Shown here: piece by piece, positions 25,684 to 32,719 of the stretch | Position numbering within the stretch: position 1 is the stretch's first letter | Layout of the letters: every line of letters starts with the position of its first letter | Assembly (NCBI GenBank): GCA_038248505.1 | Contig: JBBRXJ010000025.1 | Location: 1 to 40,672, forward strand | Source of the DNA: JBBRXJ01 sp038248505 | Lineage (GTDB): Bacteria > Bacteroidota > Bacteroidia > Bacteroidales > JBBRXJ01 | DNA length: 40,672 nucleotides | Direction of reading: 5' to 3' | Notes under the pieces: generated by a model | The model's input: the letters and a program-made list of their open reading frames with translations, nothing else | Database searches by the model: none | Told to the model about the DNA's origin: nothing | Made by a program: the position numbers and the translations under genes

Positions 25684-28600
25684 GGCACATTGATGATCGT
25701 CGGTTATAACATCAGTATCATCACGCATCCATGGTACATATCCCAATGCTGTAATTTTATCTCGTAATTTTGTGTCTGATGGACTTAGCGGACTATCCTC
25801 ACCCACCACAACTAATACTTTGTTTGCAAGTGCCGGAATTATGCTAACAGCTTGGCTTAGGGTATTGGTTTGACCGCAAGCGTATTTACCATACACACTC
25901 ACCGTGCCTGCAACATTTCCCATAATAACTTCAATCTTATAGGTGCCTGCTCCCTTAACAATTTGGGCACCCGGGGGCACACTCCAAATATACGACTCAA
26001 TACCTGTAACATCATCGGTGCCATAAAACACTCGCGCGCCTTCGCACAAAGAACTTGACCCGGTTAATGAAGATATCGCAAGATCGGCAGGAAGTACATT
26101 AATGTAATTATACCACTCGCGTTTTTGTTCATTTCCACAACTATCTATCATAGACATGATAATTGTTTTTAGTCCAGCAGATGCATACGAAAAATTCCAT
26201 GGCCCCTCGCCTACAGTACCTGATAACAAACTGGCATCGACGCCAAAGTTCCACGTATGACAGCATGAATCGCCTATAGAATAATCGGTAACCACCAACG
26301 ATTCTCCAACACAAACGTTTGTTTTATCGGCCACAAAATCGACTCTGTTTTTAAAACAGTCTTCGCGCATAATAGGTTGGCTTACATATTTTCGGGGTTG
26401 CAATGTATCTGATTGACTATGCACCCATACATCTTGATACCACATACCAAGCCAAGTATCTTCAATGCCACCTGTCGATCGAAATGGGGTTTTATTCATA
26501 CCGTATGACTCTTTCCATACCGTTTTTTGCACGTTCTTATCATATCTGCTAGCTCCTGTAAATAAGGTACCATTAGCTGTTGACACCAATGCCGAAATGA
26601 TATTATCACGAATACCAACACCGCAAACAATACCATTCGCACTATTATCTTTATTAAATGCACCCCAATATGTACGTGCTGTATATTCGGGATTTACAAT
26701 ATGTATACTCGGATCACCACCCGCATAGTTGCCTAAAAGTTTCCCGTTTAAATGAATCATATCGCGCCCCATAATAGTATAGGTCGATGAGCCTCCTACA
26801 TACACAAAGCCTTTCTGATCGGCATGAATTGAGCCACGAGCCGAGGCAAAGGTGTTACTTTTTCCATTCGATTGCCGAGGAATGATCATCATGCCCCGTT
26901 CCACTTTTCCAGATGTTCGATCAATTGTACAGAAATAGGCTTGTGAACCGAGACCTCCGTTATAGGGCGAGTTATAATAATCAAATTGCTTCTGTGTTCT
27001 TTTTAAACTTGGCTGATCACTATTTCCATTACAACATTGACAATCCTTGCCATCCCAACGATACACTGTTTCTGTTCCTTGCATCCATCCGAGAAAATAC
27101 AATTTATTATCCTTCCCCATATTAATATTATAGCCACGACTATCAGCCACATCACGTCCTAAGGAGTCTCCATCAAAACCCCAGGTACGCCATATCTTGG
27201 TCCATGCTGTTCCATTCCACGCATAGGCAAATAAAAATACCGATTGCACAGGTAAGCCGCCACCAGAACATGACGCATCGGCATACACCCCATCCATGTC
27301 ATCTTGTGTAAAACCCGTTATATATACCGTATCTTTATTAATTGCAATATCTTGTATGTGCCAATTCGAAAAGAATCCACCATAGGATGTAAATTCAGGA
27401 CTCCCGATAAACTTCGAATTTCCCACCTGATTTCCATCTTGATCAAAAACGAAAAATGTAGCAAAACCAAGTGTATTGCCAGGCGTCGTAAATGCTGTTT
27501 GACTTTTAAGCACAGCAACATGGCCCCAATCATCAATATCTACGCGCATATCGCTAGTTGCAGTACCGTATGTATTAAGAGGTGCTGTGCTATTACTTAT
27601 AGTGTATTTCAAATTCTTGCCAGATGAATCAAGAACCGAAACACCCCAATCGCCTGAGGCAACCATGCGATACTCACCAAAATTTTGCGCATCAAAATCG
27701 TACATCTTCGTTCCTAAATTGGTAACACTATACATGGTATCGCCATACATATTCATCTGTATCACCTTAGCACGCGAAGTATCCGTTGCTCCATTATAAT
27801 TATGTGTAGTCCATCCTAGTTTATAGTTACCAGCAAGTGGACTATTAAAACTACCCGCCGTAAAAACATGATGACGCCCAGCAACGGCGGTGCCTATAGC
27901 CATATTATTTCCAGCACCCGATGCGCCAATATAGGTTCCCGTTTCAAGATGTAAATTTATGGTTGTTGCTACCTTATCAGGGTCGGGCTGTAGCCAATAA
28001 ATGCCGAGGTCGGCAGCACTATTACCTGACCAGGTGCAGCGATTGGCATACTTCATTCCATTCAATGAAACATACAAGGTCTTTCCATTATCGGGTGTTC
28101 CAAATTCACGTATTCCATTGTGAATACACCAAGTAAAAATATCTTTATTAACGCCTAAATTTACTCGGTTTGCGTGATCTATCATCTCAACACCTGAGCG
28201 ATTTAAAATATAAAAAGTAATATTATCTAATGGATCCTCTGGGTCATAAACTGGAATAACAGGCCCTGTATTATAACTACCACCCACTACCTGAAACTGC
28301 CAACTATCGCCACGCCACTCATAAATACCTTGCTGTAATGAAAGAAAAAACTTTTTCTTATCCCAACTTTTATACAATCCAGCATCGCCAGTACATCCGC
28401 TGGGTGTCATGTTTCGCCAATCAGGACCCTGCGACATATTAAACCACAACTTTTTAATTGGATCCCATGTCCACAAAGTTCGTACCGTATTGTATTCTCC
28501 ATGTTTCGAGGTCAAATTCCAACAACTATCGCGATCTAAAGCATCACGATAATGTGCAAATAAATAATAGCGACCTGCAATATGATCGGCAAAAGTATAA

Positions 28601-29436
28601 CTGTCAAAATGATCACCATCATAACATAGAGAGCTACCCGTTCCACAGGTATAGCTAGCCGACAACCACTGTCCTGGAAATTGACCAATTGAATCAAAAC
28701 TAACAGATCCAGTCTTGTAATTGTATTTTATGACACCTTGTTCAGCAATCTGTTGCGCCGTTGGATTTGAATGTTTTATAAGAAAAAAGAGCGTATCGCC
28801 CATAAACTCAATAACCTGACTACTATTGTAACTGCTAGGTATGCTGCGCCAATCAACAGCATTTGTGAATGTTTTTTTGGTAACTCTAAAAAAACTGTTT
28901 TCACGTAATGCAAGGCTGGTAAGTAGTCGCCATCCACTTGGTTGTGCGGCATCTAAAATATATACATTACCATAATTTGCAAGCGCAACAATATCAGTAC
29001 CATTGGTATATAACTGCACCGTATAATATGCCGACCCTAAACCATTTGCAACGCGATACCATTTATCTTCCACCATATCATGCCTAAATAAACCCGTACC
29101 ACAAGGCTCGGTATTAAAGGTCGATAATGGTAATCCATTACTATCAACACTCGTACTTGCTGAATAGTTTATAAAAGCATACATCTCGCCTTCTTTATGA
29201 ATAAACTGCCCAACCGAATAGTTATCCTTATACCAGGTAGCTTGGCCACCAGTCTCACCTATTTTTGTGCATTTTGCATAGCCATTATTGATTGAAAACC
29301 AATAATCACGGCTTGTTGGCTGCGAAAAACTTATTAAAGGAATTATACATCCTATAATAAATACCACCCGACATTTATATAACCCACACATATTCAAGAT
29401 ATTTAACTGCTTCATCTCTTTTATTTTCAAATTCAT
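25681..29436 (-). CDS. N-terminal part of giant secreted surface protein
   Basis: This fragment supplies the signal peptide and N-terminal domains of a protein of about 3,014 codons. The ATG at 29436 is used; ATGs at 29415 and 29391 are also possible, all before the hydrophobic VVFIIGCIIPLISFS segment. About residues 40-1000 form repeated beta segments with many W, Y and G, resembling a beta-propeller (for example YYTVQLYTNGTDIVALANYG, IFTWCIHNGIREFGTPDNG). A PKD-like domain follows (VDFVADKTNVCVGESLVVTD, then WNFGVD), then a PKD/Ig-like module (SLCEGARVFYG). Last is the first half of an alpha/beta domain (NKVLVVVGEDSPLSPSDTKL, ALGYVPWMRDDTDVI). It stops at TGA in the middle of that domain. 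Without readthrough it lacks the T9SS signal and would stay in the periplasm. Confidence 0.85.
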   Translation of the reverse strand: MNLKIKEMKQLNILNMCGLYKCRVVFIIGCIIPLISFSQPTSRDYWFSINNGYAKCTKIGETGGQATWYKDNYSVGQFIHKEGEMYAFINYSASTSVDSNGLPLSTFNTEPCGTGLFRHDMVEDKWYRVANGLGSAYYTVQLYTNGTDIVALANYGNVYILDAAQPSGWRLLTSLALRENSFFRVTKKTFTNAVDWRSIPSSYNSSQVIEFMGDTLFFLIKHSNPTAQQIAEQGVIKYNYKTGSVSFDSIGQFPGQWLSASYTCGTGSSLCYDGDHFDSYTFADHIAGRYYLFAHYRDALDRDSCWNLTSKHGEYNTVRTLWTWDPIKKLWFNMSQGPDWRNMTPSGCTGDAGLYKSWDKKKFFLSLQQGIYEWRGDSWQFQVVGGSYNTGPVIPVYDPEDPLDNITFYILNRSGVEMIDHANRVNLGVNKDIFTWCIHNGIREFGTPDNGKTLYVSLNGMKYANRCTWSGNSAADLGIYWLQPDPDKVATTINLHLETGTYIGASGAGNNMAIGTAVAGRHHVFTAGSFNSPLAGNYKLGWTTHNYNGATDTSRAKVIQMNMYGDTMYSVTNLGTKMYDFDAQNFGEYRMVASGDWGVSVLDSSGKNLKYTISNSTAPLNTYGTATSDMRVDIDDWGHVAVLKSQTAFTTPGNTLGFATFFVFDQDGNQVGNSKFIGSPEFTSYGGFFSNWHIQDIAINKDTVYITGFTQDDMDGVYADASCSGGGLPVQSVFLFAYAWNGTAWTKIWRTWGFDGDSLGRDVADSRGYNINMGKDNKLYFLGWMQGTETVYRWDGKDCQCCNGNSDQPSLKRTQKQFDYYNSPYNGGLGSQAYFCTIDRTSGKVERGMMIIPRQSNGKSNTFASARGSIHADQKGFVYVGGSSTYTIMGRDMIHLNGKLLGNYAGGDPSIHIVNPEYTARTYWGAFNKDNSANGIVCGVGIRDNIISALVSTANGTLFTGASRYDKNVQKTVWKESYGMNKTPFRSTGGIEDTWLGMWYQDVWVHSQSDTLQPRKYVSQPIMREDCFKNRVDFVADKTNVCVGESLVVTDYSIGDSCCHTWNFGVDASLLSGTVGEGPWNFSYASAGLKTIIMSMIDSCGNEQKREWYNYINVLPADLAISSLTGSSSLCEGARVFYGTDDVTGIESYIWSVPPGAQIVKGAGTYKIEVIMGNVAGTVSVYGKYACGQTNTLSQAVSIIPALANKVLVVVGEDSPLSPSDTKLRDKITALGYVPWMRDDTDVITDDHQCA

Positions 29437-29768
29437 TACTCTATACAATAATACGGAGGATTCACCAAAAGGATATAAAATACACTATTATTATGTAGCT
29501 CTATTGTCTCAAAAAGTATAACAAATGTTGCATAGATTACTAAAGAGAAAAATCTTGAAATTTAAATACCACAATACTTGACAGTTGCATTAACTAGCCA
29601 CAATTGATCCAAAATTTATATTTTCCTTCACCTGCTTAATTAGGATGCACTAATTAAAATTTGAACTCTAAAAAAAACCAATAAAAAAAACTGCCCCTTA
29701 TGAGAGAGCAGCTTCATTATTCATCCTAAAACAACCTTATAAATACAAAAAACTATGAAGTGAAAATC
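29437..29768. other. Non-coding gap of 332 bp
   Basis: It contains the terminator of the small downstream-facing gene at 29683-29711 and the upstream region of the giant surface protein. A near-match to a minus-strand -7 box (CAAAAAGTA on the plus strand, near 29510) has one extra base. Nothing else is recognisable. Confidence 0.5.
29683..29711 (-). terminator. Probable minus-strand rho-independent terminator
   Basis: Read on the minus strand, CTGCTCT (29705-29711) pairs with AGGGGCAG (29691-29698) using two G-U pairs, followed by eight U (29683-29690). It lies about 60 bp past the stop of the 65-residue gene. Confidence 0.6.
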
Positions 29769-29966
29769 TTAATTGTCTGAATAATTGTCTTTTTTAGAGT
29801 TTCCTTTAAATAGCATATCCCATTGTTGTGGGGTTAAAATCTTACCACCCAGCTTTTTAACCACTTTAATACGTTCTGCCAAATTATAGCCTTTTACTTT
29901 AGCTGCCTGAAATACCGTTACTTTATCTGCTCCGCCCTTTCCGCCTGCTCCTTTTTTAAACTCCAT
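29769..29966 (-). CDS. Small hypothetical protein, 65 residues
   Basis: I do not recognise this gene. It encodes a basic protein beginning MEFKKGAGGKGGADKVTVFQ, with a glycine-rich N-terminus, a helical middle (AAKVKGYNLAERIKVVKKLG) and an acidic, Asn/Asp-rich end. It has no signal peptide, membrane segment or cysteine. I take the ATG at 29966: a TTG thirteen codons earlier lies inside a promoter-like sequence (AACCTTTG at 30003-30010 on the minus strand, with TTTG 22 bases upstream). A terminator follows. It sits downstream of the anti-sigma gene on the same strand, with its own candidate promoter, so it could be a target of that regulator (inference only). Confidence 0.6.
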   Translation of the reverse strand: MEFKKGAGGKGGADKVTVFQAAKVKGYNLAERIKVVKKLGGKILTPQQWDMLFKGNSKKDNYSDN

Positions 29967-30045
29967 TTTAATTCTTTTTCCCCTTATTACGAATAGAGCG
30001 TACAAAGGTTTTAGTTTTAGCTAAATATTTCTCAAAAAAACAACA

Positions 30046-31173
30046 TCACCTTAATAGTGAGAATCTTATAGGCAAGCTATACCACATACGCACCGCTTTT
30101 CCATGCTGTTCGGCGGGTATAAAATGAGGCAATGTATTTACTATACGCAATGCTTCCTGATCTAACAGCGAATCAACACCCTTCACTACTTGTGGCAAAT
30201 CAATACCGCCATCCTTCTCAATTACAAATTTCACATATACCGTACCTGAAATATTTTGTTCAAGTGCCGCTTCAGGATAACGAATATTATCTTCAATAAA
30301 TTTCTGAAGCTTCAAGGGTCCCCCCGGAAAGATGGCTGATTTCTCTGCCACCACAAAAATCTCTTCCTCAACCGCATCCTCCTGAACATAGCTTAGAGGC
30401 TCAACAAGCGAATTTGAAGCTGCTCCCCCTTTTTCATCCTTTGCTATTTGATCACCCGCTGATTTTATTTTTTTAGAAGATGACCTATTGCTTTCATTCG
30501 AAATTATGGCCAAATTTGATAATACTTTATGCTCACCACTTTGGGCAATAATACTCTCGGCAGCAGGTTGGGCCATTACCTTTTTATCTGATTTCGTTTC
30601 ATTTAAAATGGGTATTGCAACATCTGCTTCATCAACAATTAACTGATCATTAATTATAGTAGGCGCTGGAGTTAATCGTATTGCTGAGGACATATTCTCT
30701 GGGTATTTTTTCTCTTGAGCATGCTTAGCTAAAACTACAGTTGTATCTTCTGTTATAACCCCAGCAGCTTTTGGTTGAGAGATAAGCTCCGCCACATACA
30801 CCTCATCATCTTTCACAATTCGTTGGTACATTCTAAAAAAGAGAATGGAACCTATCAGTAATGCAATACTTGCAGCTAAAGTATAATAAACTTTATTGTT
30901 AGGTCTTTTAAAATTTGGTCCAACCGCCAATGTTTTCTCTTTTAAAAGTATATCCATGCGTCTATCTAAACGCTTAAAGCCCGATTTCAATTCACTTTCA
31001 GACAATTCCTGACAACCTTCTATTGCATCTCTACAAAATTCACATTCAGCAAGATGTTCACGTACCTGCGTACGTTCAAAATCGCTGAGCTTGCCATGCA
31101 CAAAGTCAAATACAGACTGACGTTGCAAACAGCCTGAAATATGAAATAATTTATTTGAATATATTTTACTCAT
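30046..31173 (-). CDS. Anti-sigma factor fused to a TonB C-terminal domain
   Basis: The 375-residue protein has an N-terminal zinc-finger anti-sigma domain with H40, C44 and C47 (REHLAECEFC, the HxxxCxxC motif) and one transmembrane helix (about residues 95-116, VYYTLAASIALLIGSILFF). A long, low-complexity periplasmic stretch follows (about 117-285). The protein ends in a TonB C-terminal domain (FPGGPLKLQKFIEDNIRYPE, then GTVYVKFVIEKDGGI and PHFIPAEQHGKAVRM). Its start overlaps the sigma factor stop in ATGA, so the two are translationally coupled. The N-terminus should hold the sigma factor at the inner membrane. The periplasmic TonB-like domain is in the place where other anti-sigma factors sense a signal; it could contact an outer-membrane or periplasmic partner (inference). 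It ends in TGA. Confidence 0.88.
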   Translation of the reverse strand: MSKIYSNKLFHISGCLQRQSVFDFVHGKLSDFERTQVREHLAECEFCRDAIEGCQELSESELKSGFKRLDRRMDILLKEKTLAVGPNFKRPNNKVYYTLAASIALLIGSILFFRMYQRIVKDDEVYVAELISQPKAAGVITEDTTVVLAKHAQEKKYPENMSSAIRLTPAPTIINDQLIVDEADVAIPILNETKSDKKVMAQPAAESIIAQSGEHKVLSNLAIISNESNRSSSKKIKSAGDQIAKDEKGGAASNSLVEPLSYVQEDAVEEEIFVVAEKSAIFPGGPLKLQKFIEDNIRYPEAALEQNISGTVYVKFVIEKDGGIDLPQVVKGVDSLLDQEALRIVNTLPHFIPAEQHGKAVRMWYSLPIRFSLLR

Positions 31174-31766
31174 AATTTTTCCTCTAAAATCAACCGAAGA
31201 TTTCTCTTCCCATTTTGTATATAACTCTTTACCTTGTTCTCATCAAATCCGGTAATTACAGAAATCTCATGATAACTTTTCCGCTCTATATACATCAATT
31301 CAACACACCAACGTTGCTCTTCACTTAACTTCCCTAAAGCATTTTTTAAAGCATCTGATCGCATCCACTCCTCCTCTTCATTAATAAGATGTATTTCATG
31401 GGGCAATTCCATAAATCCGGTAGTATTTTTTAATTCCTCTTGTCTATTTCGTTGTATATCAAAATTATTCTTGCGCAAAAATTGCAAGCAGTAATTTTTT
31501 GAAACAACATACAACCAAACTTTAAAATTTTCAATATCAGACTTAGGTGCATGTGTCATCAAATGTTCAAAAATCTCCATCACAGCATCTTCAGCTTCAG
31601 CGCAGCTTTTAAGGTATTTTAAACATACTCCATATACAAGATGTGAATACCTCTTATAGATCTCAGCCATAGCCATAGCCGATGTATCTTCTCGCCACTT
31701 CATCAAGAGTTCAGTATCACCTAATGATGTACTCTCTATGCTCTTATATTTATTAAACAGTTCCAA
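31170..31766 (-). CDS. ECF-type RNA polymerase sigma factor
   Basis: The 198-residue protein has sigma region 2 (YSHLVYGVCLKYLKSCAEAE, then DAVMEIFEHLM and the -10 recognition helix FKVWLYVVSKNYCLQFLRKN) and sigma region 4 (LGKLSEEQRWCVELMYIERK, then SYHEISVITGFDENKVKSYI, a helix-turn-helix). The length is typical for sigma-70-family ECF factors and no extra domain is present. It starts at an ATG; the stop overlaps the start of the anti-sigma gene. The pair is the standard ECF sigma/anti-sigma operon. Target promoters are unknown. Divergent TonB-domain genes share a 194-bp upstream region and are the first candidates for control. No SusCD-type transporter or FecR-like gene is adjacent, unlike the usual Bacteroidota ECF loci. 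Confidence 0.94.
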   Translation of the reverse strand: MELFNKYKSIESTSLGDTELLMKWREDTSAMAMAEIYKRYSHLVYGVCLKYLKSCAEAEDAVMEIFEHLMTHAPKSDIENFKVWLYVVSKNYCLQFLRKNNFDIQRNRQEELKNTTGFMELPHEIHLINEEEEWMRSDALKNALGKLSEEQRWCVELMYIERKSYHEISVITGFDENKVKSYIQNGKRNLRLILEEKL

Positions 31767-31960
31767 TTAGCTAATTATTTCAAGTTAAATATACAAAACA
31801 AATCAAAAAAGATTGTGATTAAAAGAAAAAGAGACATCAAACTATGCGTTAACAGCTAGTATACTGCAACTTGTGTTTTTTTTTAAAATAATTTATGGAA
31901 TCTCAACAATTACATCATCCTTATACAAAGAGATCAATTACAAATTTTAAAATAAAGCAT

Positions 31961-32638
31961 ATGGAAACGCGAAAAAATGAAAAAACAAATCTGGAGAACA
32001 TGCGTAGTATTTTTCTCCAAACGGGTTATGCTATTGCTATAGCATTATGCCTAATCGTATTTGATTGGAAAAGCAGTCCTTCAAATAATGATTTTACAAA
32101 CAGTGTAAGAGGCGAGGAAATAATAGAAGATCGAATACCAATAACAAAAGAGCAGGAGCCAATTAAGGAAAAAATAATGCCTCCTAGGGTTCGTACTATC
32201 TTAAATATAGTTACAAACAATACAAAAATTGATGACGAAATTGATTGGAGTTTATTTGACAATAATAAGCAAGCAATATTAGATCTCTCAACTTTTTTTA
32301 AAGAGGAGAAAAATGATTCTGATGATATCATTATAGAAAAAGCCACAATGATGCCTCGTTTTAAGAATAAGGATATTAACACGTTTAATAGTCATTTTAG
32401 TAAAAACTTTGAAATTCCAGAATGGATTTATGAATTAGATATAAAAGGGAAACTTGAGATCAGTTTTGTAATTGAAAAAGATGGGAAAGTAAGCTCCGTA
32501 GTTATTGAAAGAGAGCTGGATCCGCAATTTGATAAAATAGTAGCTGGCTTCATAAGCAATTCAAGTGACTGGTCACCTGGCATGAACAAAGGAAAACTGG
32601 CACGAGTTAAACTATTATTTCCATTAGTAATTCAATAA
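31961..32638 (+). CDS. Membrane-anchored TonB C-terminal-domain protein
   Basis: The protein is 225 residues from the ATG at 31961 (METRKNEKTN); an upstream ATG at 31895 would add 22 residues that look non-coding. A single transmembrane helix (about residues 17-37, QTGYAIAIALCLIVFDW) is followed by a charged periplasmic spacer with EQEPIKEKIMPPRV in place of a long Pro-Lys/Pro-Glu region. The end is a TonB C-terminal domain (IKGKLEISFVIEKDGKVSSV, SSDWSPGMNKGKLARVKLLF). This layout is that of an energy-transducer-like TonB protein, but the spacer is short and no ExbB/ExbD genes are present, so force transfer to receptors is doubtful. It is 81 bp before the VIT-VWA gene and divergent from the sigma factor gene. 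Confidence 0.8.
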   Translation: METRKNEKTNLENMRSIFLQTGYAIAIALCLIVFDWKSSPSNNDFTNSVRGEEIIEDRIPITKEQEPIKEKIMPPRVRTILNIVTNNTKIDDEIDWSLFDNNKQAILDLSTFFKEEKNDSDDIIIEKATMMPRFKNKDINTFNSHFSKNFEIPEWIYELDIKGKLEISFVIEKDGKVSSVVIERELDPQFDKIVAGFISNSSDWSPGMNKGKLARVKLLFPLVIQ

Positions 32639-32643
32639 AAGCT

Positions 32644-32668
32644 TAATGCTAAAACGCGATTAGCATTA
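32644..32668 (+). terminator. Hairpin after the TonB-domain gene (possible terminator or attenuator)
   Basis: TAATGCTAA (32644-32652) and TTAGCATTA (32660-32668) form a perfect nine-base-pair stem with a seven-base loop, followed by GACTTTTAATA. The T run is short, so termination may be partial and leave the VIT-VWA gene transcribed from the same promoter. Confidence 0.5.
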
Positions 32669-32719
32669 GACTTTTAATAATAAGAAAAAACAATTTAATA
32701 ATTCTAAAAACAAAATTTT

